Source of the DNA: Chlorobiota bacterium
Lineage (GTDB): Bacteria; Bacteroidota; Bacteroidia; Flavobacteriales; Flavobacteriaceae
NCBI GenBank assembly: GCA_013151975.1
Contig: JAADHG010000275.1
Coordinates: 1-12,364, forward strand
Direction: 5' to 3'
DNA length: 12,364 bases
The notes beneath the pieces were generated by a model. That model searched no databases. It had not been told where the DNA came from and worked only from the letters and a program-made list of their open reading frames with translations. Made by a program: the position numbers and the translations under genes. Below are positions 7,301-12,364 of the stretch, piece by piece. Numbering within the stretch: the stretch's first letter is position 1; each line of letters starts with the position of its first letter.

Positions 7301-8692
7301 AAAAACTATCAAAATTATTAATTGCCCAAAAATGGCTGAATTCATCATTTTTGATGCACCTTTAAAAGTTATCTCATCTTTAAGTGATTGCCTATCTGCT
7401 TTGTTAAGTGCATTAATTTCTACTCTTTTTTGGGTGATTTGAAATGCAATAAACTCAACAATAATTACTGCGCCATCTATAATAATTCCAAAGTCAATAG
7501 CACCTAAACTCATTAAATTTGCATCTACACCAAAAATGTACATCAATGATAAAGCAAACAATAGGCATAATGGTATAACTGAGGCAACTACAAGACCAGA
7601 ACGGATATTTCCCAAAAGCAATACCACTACAAAAATAACAATGAGACATCCTAAAATTAGATTTTCGGTTACTGTAAAAGTGGTTTTATAAATAAGCTCA
7701 CTTCTATCTAAAAAAGCATTAATATAAACTCCTTCTGGTAATGATTTTGAAATAGTTTCAACACGTTCTTTAACAGCATCAATCACCTGTTTTGAATTTG
7801 CGTTTTTCAGCATCATTACTTGTCCAAGAACTTTTTCTCCTTGACCATTTCCAGTAATAGCACCAAATCTAGTTGCATTTCCATATCCTACTTTTGCTAA
7901 ATTTTTTATATAAATAGGAATACCATCTATATTCTTAACCACTATATTTTCAATATCTTTAATTGAAGATACTAAGCCATCACCACGAATAAAATAGGCT
8001 TGATTTACTTTTTCAATATATCCGCCTCCAGTTACATGATTATTTTTTTCTAATGCTGTAAAAACATCTTGAGCAGTAATGTTCATTGCATTTAGCTTAT
8101 TAGTATTAATAGCTACTTCATATTGTTTTAAATAACCTCCCCAACTATTTACTTCCACTACTCCAGGAATACCCGACAACTGTCGTTTTACAATCCAGTC
8201 TTGAATAGTACGTAAACTAGTGGCATCATATTTATCTTCATAACCGGGTTTTACATCAAGAATATATTGGTAAATCTCTCCTAATCCTGTTGTTACTGGT
8301 CCCATTTTGGGTGTGCCAAATCCTTCAGGAATTTTTTCAGAGGCCGATTTTATCTTTTCGGCTATAAGCTGACGTGGTAAGTAGGTTCCTAGATTGTCAT
8401 CAAAAACTATGGTAACTACTGATAGTCCAAATTTAGAAACCGACCTAATTTCTTGTACTCCAGGCAAATTTGCCATTTCTAGCTCTACAGGATAGGTGAT
8501 AAATTGTTCCATATCCTGCGTAGAAAGGTTTCGTGATGTGGTAATAACTTGTACCTGATTATTAGTTACATCAGGCACAGCTCCAATAGGTATTTGAGAT
8601 AGTGAATACAAACCAAAACCTATAACAAAAGAGGTAAAGAGTAAAACAATAAACTTGTTTTTAATACTAAAATTTATGATATGTGAAAGCAT
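4361..8692 (-). CDS. czcA: CzcA-type heavy-metal RND pump fused to a TolC-like channel domain
   Basis: A 1443-residue protein. Residues 1 to about 1035 form a full HME-family RND transporter, with transmembrane helices near 12-32, 340-500, 545-560, 880-960 and 975-1035. Transmembrane helix 4 carries DFGIIIDGAVIIVE (Asp400, Asp406, Glu413), the proton-relay pattern of CzcA. At positions where E. coli CusA has copper-binding methionines, the by-eye alignment gives Glu629 and Glu679 (FNELITGVRAD), so Zn/Co/Cd/Ni export is more likely than Cu/Ag. Residues 1069-1443 resemble an outer-membrane efflux protein of the TolC/CusC type, with long amphipathic helices. The two parts are joined by KFRKK and a signal-peptide-like segment ending ATA-QEQ (1051-1070). 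Long fused CzcA proteins are common in Bacteroidota, as I recall. It is co-transcribed with the adaptor gene 11 bases downstream. Confidence 0.92.
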   Translation of the reverse strand: MLSHIINFSIKNKFIVLLFTSFVIGFGLYSLSQIPIGAVPDVTNNQVQVITTSRNLSTQDMEQFITYPVELEMANLPGVQEIRSVSKFGLSVVTIVFDDNLGTYLPRQLIAEKIKSASEKIPEGFGTPKMGPVTTGLGEIYQYILDVKPGYEDKYDATSLRTIQDWIVKRQLSGIPGVVEVNSWGGYLKQYEVAINTNKLNAMNITAQDVFTALEKNNHVTGGGYIEKVNQAYFIRGDGLVSSIKDIENIVVKNIDGIPIYIKNLAKVGYGNATRFGAITGNGQGEKVLGQVMMLKNANSKQVIDAVKERVETISKSLPEGVYINAFLDRSELIYKTTFTVTENLILGCLIVIFVVVLLLGNIRSGLVVASVIPLCLLFALSLMYIFGVDANLMSLGAIDFGIIIDGAVIIVEFIAFQITQKRVEINALNKADRQSLKDEITFKGASKMMNSAIFGQLIILIVFIPILSLSGVEGKMFKPMALTFSFALIGAMIFCFTYVPVVASLFLKPTKVSDKNISVRLMRWINKMYAPVIHWALNSKKLVLGGAVMLLAFSMYLYSTMGGEFVPTLDEGDFVIQPILKTGTSLSKTIEITTRIENILLDNFPEIKQVVTRIGAAEVPTDPMSMEESDVIIILKPKSEWVTAHSKDELADKFKEALAIIPGMEVEFTQPIEMRFNELITGVRADIAVKIFGEDLDVLSRKGNEIKTLIQNIDGAADITVEKVIGLPQMNVSYNRAKVARYGLNILDLNQMISMGFSGRTVGSVFEGEKRFDLVVRLDKENREDIDNLKNLYVDLPTGGKVPLSELAEITYQKGAAKISRDNTRRRIVVGINVRNRDLQSVVDDVQKVIDNSVKLPPGYSITYGGQFENLQSAKARLMLAVPIALILIFILLYFAFKSVKEALMIYSAIPLAAVGGVLLLWLRDLPFSISAGVGFIALFGIAVLNGIVLIEHFKELKQQGFESMEELIKQGTKERLRAVLLTAAAAALGFLPMAVSTNAGAEVQRPLATVVIGGLVTATILTLVVLPVLYAYFNTLDKKSILSKFRKKSTSSLGIILVFLSWNATAQEQPLGLNELIPLAIKNNTKLKSDALKVQRSKSLINSAFNFDKTEVYYSYDQNNLAINNEPLNIIGIQQDFLFVYFAAKNVNKEKHKVESSLYEIQKKILERDITSSYFQYLYTKEVERIYTHLDSLYNNFAQIASRRFELGETNYLEKITAQSKQKQIRIKLEESQQNVVIALEDIKKLIQIDKDVKIADVPINKIPLLQIDLSKNIGVLFYKTKISLQQANRKYQKQKLLPDISLNYFQGTNTTLNSSIYGYQVGFKIPVLFGGKSSQIKSSRIAEEIAIEESNNYTIQLTAFHQKLRSELIAYKKALEYYETEGTNLSNQILTATISSYKNGEIGFFQYIQSLENSYQIQLDYLTSLDLYNQTVIKINYLTL
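5489..5542 (-). other. Internal signal peptide between the RND and TolC-like parts
   Basis: Codons 1051-1068 of the fused pump encode a basic stretch (KFRKK just before), a hydrophobic core LGIILVFLSW and the small-residue site ATA followed by Gln1069. This is the three-part layout of a Sec signal peptide with a signal peptidase I site. If cleaved, it would release a free TolC-like channel from the inner-membrane pump. The pattern is seen directly; cleavage is inferred. Confidence 0.6.
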
Positions 8693-8765
8693 GATTATAA
8701 AATAATTAATGTTGAACAGTCACAACAAGATGTGTTATGAGCTTAAAATAAAGACGTTAACTAAT

Positions 8766-9164
8766 TTATACTATGCGAGGAGGCTGAAATACTCCAGCTT
8801 TATAATGTGTAGAAAAAATATTTTGGTAATAGAAAAGTGATTGTTTTTCTTCTAGAAACTTTTCCTTTAGAATAGCTTCTTTATCTTCATGAAACATATA
8901 ATCTATTAGTACAACTAAATTTATATCGTTTTGAAAAGGCAACTTTTCATGATCTTCTTTTTCTTCTTGGTGGCGTTTTTCGTGTTTAATTTTTAAATCT
9001 CCATAATGCTTTGATAAAAAAACAAAAAAATTATCATCGTATTCTTGTTTATGAAAATTAGCATGCTCTATTAGCTCATCCAAATGAACTACATCAGCTA
9101 TATTGATGTAAAGGCTTTGAATAAGCAATAAAAAAGACATTGCTATAGAAAAGGTTTTAATCAC
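8766..9164 (-). CDS. Small exported His-rich protein of unknown function beside the RND pump
   Basis: I do not recognise a characterised family, though I recall similar unnamed proteins next to flavobacterial CzcA genes. The 132-residue product starts with a lysine and a hydrophobic stretch (about 4-22) that looks like a signal peptide or membrane anchor. The rest is highly charged, with nine histidines (27, 34, 38, 53, 61, 65, 72, 92, 120), including HEKRHQEEKEDHEK at 61-74, and ends FQPPRIV. A periplasmic metal-binding or sensing role is plausible but unproven. The start used is GTG, which keeps the basic n-region; the alternative ATG is residue 9 and would lose it. It precedes the pump gene by 73 bases and probably shares its transcript. 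Confidence 0.7.
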   Translation of the reverse strand: MIKTFSIAMSFLLLIQSLYINIADVVHLDELIEHANFHKQEYDDNFFVFLSKHYGDLKIKHEKRHQEEKEDHEKLPFQNDINLVVLIDYMFHEDKEAILKEKFLEEKQSLFYYQNIFSTHYKAGVFQPPRIV

Positions 9165-9321
9165 TTTCGCAAATTTAAAAAAAATAGAGATTTATTCGCG
9201 CTATATATCATCGTTTAACAAAATATCTATATAAATAGTTTTTATACAATGATTTTTTATTACTAAGTTCAAACAATAAGTGCAACAGATAACAAATATC
9301 GAAAAGCTAGCTTTCCGATAT
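9165..9321. other. Non-coding spacer upstream of the His-rich gene
   Basis: About 157 AT-rich bases with no credible gene. It holds a 30-bp palindrome (9294-9323) at its right end and a weak promoter candidate (9219-9249). A perfect TAAATTTG (minus strand, 9177-9170) lies six bases before the GTG start of the His-rich gene, but without a TTG at the right distance, so I do not call it a promoter. Confidence 0.5.
9219..9249 (-). promoter_or_regulatory. Weak promoter candidate for the His-rich protein and RND pump genes
   Basis: On the minus strand a TTG (9249-9247) is followed after 20 bases by ATATTTTG (9226-9219), which keeps the TTTG half of the Bacteroidota -7 box but not its TA. Transcription would start roughly 45 bases before the His-rich gene. 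In DNA this AT-rich such matches arise by chance. Confidence 0.3.
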
Positions 9322-9323
9322 TT
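9294..9323. repeat. 30-bp near-perfect palindrome at the end of the broken arsR
   Basis: Two 15-base arms (9294-9308 and 9309-9323) are complementary except at one position. As minus-strand RNA that position is a G-U pair, so all 15 positions can pair. The central bases AGCTAGCT would form the loop. The broken arsR reading frame stops inside the right arm. No T-run follows on the minus strand, so it is not a textbook terminator, but it could cause pausing or mark a rearrangement junction. Confidence 0.6.
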
Positions 9324-9561
9324 AAAAAAATCTGATTGCCGATGAATTACCAACAATTAATCCTAATTTTTTTAATTCTTTAAGATACTGAGAAATGGTG
9401 GGTTGTGCCAAACCAATTTCGTCTAAAATCACCACAAATACACACATCTGTTTTAAAAAGGTACTGTAATATGGCAACTTTGGCAGGATGTCCAAAGGCC
9501 TTAGCCACACGTACTATTTGGTTTGCTGGTCTGTAAATATTTCTGTTTTCGTTAAACTCAT
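9322..9561 (-). pseudogene. Decayed second arsR copy, two frameshifts and truncated
   Basis: The minus strand from the ATG at 9561 reads MSLTKTEIFTDQQ, almost the same as the intact arsR at 2802-3134, then meets a stop because one base is missing near 9521-9523. In the shifted frame the copy continues as NQIVRVAKAFGHPAKVAILQYLFKTDVCICGD, including the CxC metalloid motif. Two further bases are missing near 9424-9429, which brings back the first frame: LDEIGLAQPTISQYLKELKKLGLI. It then ends after about ten unrelated residues, lacking the last 35 or so residues of ArsR. A GTG-started 62-residue frame (9322-9510) covers only the tail with a nonsense N-terminus and is unlikely to be a functional protein. 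DNA similarity to the intact gene is high, roughly four bases in five by eye. It sits where a regulator of the His-rich/czcAB genes would be expected. Confidence 0.88.
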
Positions 9562-9564
9562 ACT

Positions 9565-9588
9565 GTTATATAACGGTTAATATATTAA
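9565..9588. promoter_or_regulatory. Paired palindromes upstream of the broken arsR
   Basis: TTAATATATTAA (9577-9588) is a perfect 12-bp palindrome and GTTATATAAC (9565-9574) a perfect 10-bp one. The first lies 15 bases before the pseudogene's ATG, the same offset as the candidate operator of the intact arsR. They may be the remnant operator of the lost repressor, still available to other ArsR-type proteins. Palindromes made of A and T alone are common by chance. Confidence 0.35.
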
Positions 9589-9600
9589 ATAAAAAAATCT

Positions 9601-10119
9601 TCAGTGTAATACTAAACTAACTTCTATTTTAACTTTATTAGACATAATCCAACTATTACCTCCTACTCCATAATCTTTCCTATTTAGTGTAAAGCTAGCA
9701 TTTAAAGTAGTATTGTTAATTAATACAGGAATAGTTACCAATTTTGTAGTATTCTTTATGGTTAAATCACCTATGAGACTGTAACTGTTATCTTGTAATC
9801 TTTCAATTTTAGTAGAACTAAATTTAATACTTGGAAAAACTTCTACATTAAAGAAATCTGCTTTCATTAAATGTTCATCTCTTTTTTTATTGTCTGTATC
9901 TAAAGAATTAACTTTAATTGTGGCATTAATAAAACTATTATCCAAATCGTCTTTATTAAAATCACTTTCAAAAATTACATCTGTGAATTTTCCACCAACT
10001 GAAATTCCTAAGTTTTTTATTTTAAAGGTTACTTCTACCTCAGAAATATTTTGAATATTATGAGTAGGACTTGAATTAAACAAACCCAAAAACAAAACGG
10101 AATAAAAAATGGTTTTCAT
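9601..10119 (-). CDS. YceI-family secreted lipocalin-like protein
   Basis: A 172-residue protein of the YceI family, whose members form a lipocalin-like barrel and bind isoprenoid-type lipids in the periplasm. Family signatures are visible: an early beta-strand FKIKNLGISVGGKF (about 32-45), then SLDTDNKKRDEHLMKADFF, FPSIKFSSTKI, GDLTIKNTTK and, near the end, FTLNRKDYGVGG. The first 15-20 residues (MKTIFYSVLFLGLF) look like a signal peptide. The start chosen is the ATG at 10119; a TTG codon directly before it is also open but less likely. It lies 50 bases after the metal ATPase gene and is probably co-transcribed with it. Why YceI proteins accompany metal pumps in this phylum is not known to me; an envelope stress role is a guess. 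Confidence 0.85.
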   Translation of the reverse strand: MKTIFYSVLFLGLFNSSPTHNIQNISEVEVTFKIKNLGISVGGKFTDVIFESDFNKDDLDNSFINATIKVNSLDTDNKKRDEHLMKADFFNVEVFPSIKFSSTKIERLQDNSYSLIGDLTIKNTTKLVTIPVLINNTTLNASFTLNRKDYGVGGNSWIMSNKVKIEVSLVLH

Positions 10120-10169
10120 CAATCTATTTTTCTAATTAAAAATATCAAAAAAAAATTGAACAAAAATAA

Positions 10170-12119
10170 TTACAAGATAAATTTCATTCTTTGAATTCTC
10201 ATTGCATTTAAAATAGCTAATAAAGCAACACCTACATCAGCAATTACAGCTTCCCATAAGGTTGCCATTCCCATGGCTCCTAAGGTTAACACAACTATTT
10301 TAACGCCTAAAGCCATTGTTATATTTTGCCAAATAATTTTATTAGTAGAGTTTCCTATATGTATAGCAGTGGCTATTTTAGAAGGCTGATCGGTTTGTAT
10401 TACCACATCGGCAGTTTCAATAGCTGCATCACTTCCTAAGCCTCCCATTGCCAAACCAACATCTGATAGAGTTATTACTGGTGCATCATTAATTCCGTCG
10501 CCAATAAATGCAATCGTTTTACCTTGTGCTTTTAATTTTTCAACTTCTTTAATTTTTCCTTCTGGTAATAATCCGCCAATAGCTTTATCTATTCCTAATT
10601 GTTTAGCAATTTTGTCAACAACCAATTGTTTGTCTCCTGAAAGCATTACAATTTCAGTGATTTTTTTAATACGATGCAAAGCAGTAATAGCTTCTTTGGC
10701 ATCATCTTTAATAGTATCTGCAATGGTTATATAGCCTGCATAGCTTCCATTTATGGCAATAACAACTATAGTTTCTGTATTTGTTTTTAAACTCTCATCA
10801 TAGCTAATATTAAACTTTTCTAATAACTTTAAGTTTCCTGCTAAAACATCATAATCACCAACTTTCCCTTTCATTCCATGACCTGAAATTTCTTCTACTT
10901 CTGTAGCCTTAAATAAAGTAGTTTTAATATTTGCATAGTTAACAATAGCTTCTGCGATAGGATGTGTTGAGTTGCTCTCTAAAATGGCAACCAATTCTAA
11001 TAATAGATTTTTATCTAATCTTGTTGATTTTACTTCTTGCACTTCAAAAACACCTTTGGTAAGTGTTCCTGTTTTGTCCATAACAACGGTATCTACTTTA
11101 GTCATTAAATCCAAATAATTAGACCCTTTAAAAAGGATTCCGTTACGAGATCCTGCTCCAATACCACCAAAATAACCTAATGGAATTGAAATTACTAAGG
11201 CGCAAGGACAAGAGATTACCAAAAAGATAAGCGCTCTCTGAAACCACATTTGAAACTCATAAGCATCTCCAAGAAAGAAGAAAGGAATAATAACTAATGC
11301 GATTGCTAACCAAAACACAATTGGTGTATATACTTTAGCTAAACGGCTAATAAGCAATTGTGTTTTGGCCTTTCTACCTACTGCTTCTTGAACTAGTTTT
11401 AATATTTTAGAGAGTTTGGTATCTTCATATCTACTTGTAACTTTTATCTCGATTAGTGTATTGAGATTTACCATTCCTGCGAGTACAGTTTCCCCTTTTT
11501 CTTTAGTATCTGGTGCAGATTCCCCAGTTAAAGCCGCAGTATTTAAAGTTGCATAATCTGAAACCAATTCGCCATCTAATGCAATTTTTTGTCCAGGTTT
11601 TGTTTGAATAATTTGTCCAATCTCTACGTCTTTTGGATGTTTTACAGCAGTTTTCCCATTTTCTAAAACAGAAACTTCCTCTACTTGTACTTTTAATAAT
11701 GCTTCAATAGAGCGTTTGGCTTTATTTACCGCAGCTTCCTGAAACAATTCGCCCACTACGTAAAACATCATTACGGCTACTCCTTCTTCATAAGAACCAA
11801 TTAAAAATGCACCTAATGTAGCAACAGACATTAAAACGAACTCGTTATAAATATCTCCCTTTACAACTAACTTTGCCGCTCTTAAGACAATAGGACCACC
11901 AACAATTATATAGATAATACCAAACCAAACCAATGGGATAGGTGGTTTAAAAAAAGAAATGTCGTAAAAGTCGAGACCTATGCCTAGCAATAAAAAAAAT
12001 AAGCCAATTACTGGAGCAATATATGCTTTATTTATACTTGTCCCTTTTTTGGATTTGGGCGTTTCTTGCGTATAATCTATAGCACAAGCACCATCTTCAC
12101 ATTCCAATTCTTTATTCAT
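10170..12119 (-). CDS. zntA: P1B-type zinc/cadmium-exporting ATPase
   Basis: A 649-residue inner-membrane ATPase that should pump Zn2+, Cd2+ or Pb2+ out of the cytoplasm. Visible motifs in order: actuator TGES (198-201), transmembrane metal site CPC (Cys304, Cys306), phosphorylation site DKTGT (Asp348), nucleotide-binding HP (386-387) and GHGMKG, and hinge GDGIND (540-545). The last helices hold Lys607 and the DVG of ADVG (Asp628), which align by eye with the Lys and Asp of ZntA-type (P1B-2) transporters, pointing to divalent soft metals rather than copper. The usual N-terminal HMA domain is absent; only a short acidic head with CEDGAC (Cys7, Cys12) remains. No strong promoter was found in the bases upstream. 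It leads the yceI gene by 50 bases. Confidence 0.93.
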   Translation of the reverse strand: MNKELECEDGACAIDYTQETPKSKKGTSINKAYIAPVIGLFFLLLGIGLDFYDISFFKPPIPLVWFGIIYIIVGGPIVLRAAKLVVKGDIYNEFVLMSVATLGAFLIGSYEEGVAVMMFYVVGELFQEAAVNKAKRSIEALLKVQVEEVSVLENGKTAVKHPKDVEIGQIIQTKPGQKIALDGELVSDYATLNTAALTGESAPDTKEKGETVLAGMVNLNTLIEIKVTSRYEDTKLSKILKLVQEAVGRKAKTQLLISRLAKVYTPIVFWLAIALVIIPFFFLGDAYEFQMWFQRALIFLVISCPCALVISIPLGYFGGIGAGSRNGILFKGSNYLDLMTKVDTVVMDKTGTLTKGVFEVQEVKSTRLDKNLLLELVAILESNSTHPIAEAIVNYANIKTTLFKATEVEEISGHGMKGKVGDYDVLAGNLKLLEKFNISYDESLKTNTETIVVIAINGSYAGYITIADTIKDDAKEAITALHRIKKITEIVMLSGDKQLVVDKIAKQLGIDKAIGGLLPEGKIKEVEKLKAQGKTIAFIGDGINDAPVITLSDVGLAMGGLGSDAAIETADVVIQTDQPSKIATAIHIGNSTNKIIWQNITMALGVKIVVLTLGAMGMATLWEAVIADVGVALLAILNAMRIQRMKFIL

Positions 12120-12207
12120 TCTGAGTTCTTTATTTTCTTAAAAGTAATCAAATGAAGAATGCAATGGAAGTGCAAAATAAAGAATTTCTTAAACCAAACT
12201 ATCTTCG

Positions 12208-12218
12208 TGGCAGAGCCA
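12208..12218. repeat. Short hairpin repeat TGGC-AGA-GCCA
   Basis: TGGC (12208-12211) and GCCA (12215-12218) close a three-base loop. The outer bases pair only partly (CTTCG versus TAGAG), suggesting a degenerate copy of a longer palindromic repeat. Confidence 0.4.
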
Positions 12219-12240
12219 TAGAGGTATTTCGTTCGTTTTA

Positions 12241-12268
12241 TTTTGACCTATTGAGTCAAAACTCAAAA
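12241..12268. repeat. Overlapping alternative inverted repeats
   Basis: TTTTGAC (12241-12247) pairs with GTCAAAA (12255-12261) over a seven-base loop, and TTGAGT (12251-12256) pairs with ACTCAA (12261-12266) over CAAA. The two hairpins share bases and are mutually exclusive. Confidence 0.45.
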
Positions 12269-12282
12269 TTCTATTATTTAGA

Positions 12283-12300
12283 TTCCCGCTTTCGCGAGAA
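12283..12300. repeat. Intergenic hairpin repeat TTCCCGC-TTTC-GCGAGAA
   Basis: Two 7-base arms with one mismatch (a possible G-U pair on one strand) enclose a four-base loop, followed by TGACA. The unit GATTCCCGCTTTCGCGAGAA matches a palindromic repeat type I recall as common between genes in Bacteroidota and other bacteria, often mistranslated as DSRFRxND. Confidence 0.6.
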
Positions 12301-12319
12301 TGACAATTTCAGAGGAAAT

Positions 12320-12338
12320 CTCGACGCAAAGCATCGAG
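12320..12338. repeat. Intergenic hairpin repeat CTCGACGC-AAA-GCATCGAG
   Basis: Two 8-base arms (12320-12327 and 12331-12338) with one mismatch enclose AAA. The GC content stands out from its AT-rich surroundings. It follows the previous hairpin by about 20 bases. Confidence 0.6.
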
Positions 12339-12364
12339 GAATTCTTTTCGATTAAAGTATTATC

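Larger units (their letters stand above)
12120..12364. other. Gene-free right flank with clustered palindromic repeats
   Basis: This is the upstream region of the metal ATPase gene. It has no gene I can support and no clear promoter. At least four small hairpin-forming units follow one another (12208-12218, 12241-12268, 12283-12300, 12320-12338). The plus strand is open from 12152 to 12355, but its predicted peptide (with DSRFREND) is the translation of these repeats. Confidence 0.6.

Noticed and set aside
4361..8692. Silver/copper pump CusA
   Set aside because: Helix 4 has the CzcA-type DFGxxxDGAxxxVE pattern, and two of the CusA copper-binding methionine positions appear as glutamates.
9170..9177. 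Perfect TAAATTTG -7 box just before the His-rich gene
   Set aside because: No TTG lies 17-23 bases upstream, and the transcript would start at the GTG itself. It is probably chance in AT-rich DNA.
9322..9510. A functional 62-residue mini-ArsR starting at GTG
   Set aside because: The first 28 or so residues are a frameshifted reading of the arsR sequence, the metal motif is out of frame, and the wing and C-terminus are missing. A decayed gene explains it better.
12152..12355. Open plus-strand frame of 67 codons beginning with ATG
   Set aside because: Its second half translates hairpin repeats (DSRFREND, LDAKHRG), it crosses several palindromes, and it resembles no protein. Such frames are a common artefact of intergenic repeats.
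1..12364. Transposase, integrase, tRNA attachment site or CRISPR array indicating a mobile element
   Set aside because: No such gene or array is visible in either strand. Only short palindromic repeats at the edges hint at mobility.

Overview
The window looks like chromosomal or island DNA from a member of the Bacteroidota, most likely a marine-type Flavobacteriaceae. It is AT-rich, genes lack Shine-Dalgarno sequences, promoter-like sites of the TTG / TAnnTTTG type can be found, a lipoprotein-type adaptor is present, and the protein families (long CzcA fused to a TolC-like domain, ArsR-ArsM-ArsC-Acr3 set, short heavy-metal ATPase without an HMA domain) are those I associate with flavobacteria. 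The assignment is by pattern recognition, not by a search.

Every supportable gene lies on the minus strand, so the window reads from right to left as a metal and metalloid resistance island. From the right: 12120-12364 is a gene-free stretch with several small palindromic repeats; then a P1B-type Zn/Cd ATPase (10170-12119), a YceI-family secreted protein (9601-10119), a decayed second copy of arsR (9322-9561) with two frameshifts and a missing C-terminus, a short histidine-rich exported protein of unknown function (8766-9164), a CzcA-type RND pump fused to a TolC-like outer-membrane channel domain (4361-8692) and its periplasmic adaptor (3210-4349).

The left third is a compact arsenic operon: arsR (2802-3134), arsM (1919-2755), a thioredoxin-type arsC (1272-1904) and the arsenite exporter acr3 (238-1275). 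It has a plausible promoter and overlapping palindromic operator just upstream of arsR. ArsC would reduce arsenate to arsenite, Acr3 would expel arsenite, ArsM would methylate it, and ArsR would repress all four until As(III) binds. The acr3 operon ends toward a repeat-derived hairpin with a T-run at 102-126.

Functionally the two halves complement each other: ATPase (cytoplasm to periplasm), RND-TolC tripartite pump (periplasm to outside) for divalent metals, and the ars operon for arsenic. The families are known. The points most worth a second look are an internal signal peptide inside the CzcA-TolC fusion, the decayed arsR whose upstream palindrome sits at exactly the same offset as in the intact copy, the small His-rich protein beside the pump, and vicinal cysteine pairs ending both ArsR and ArsM. 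I saw no RNA genes, CRISPR arrays, transposases or integrases.
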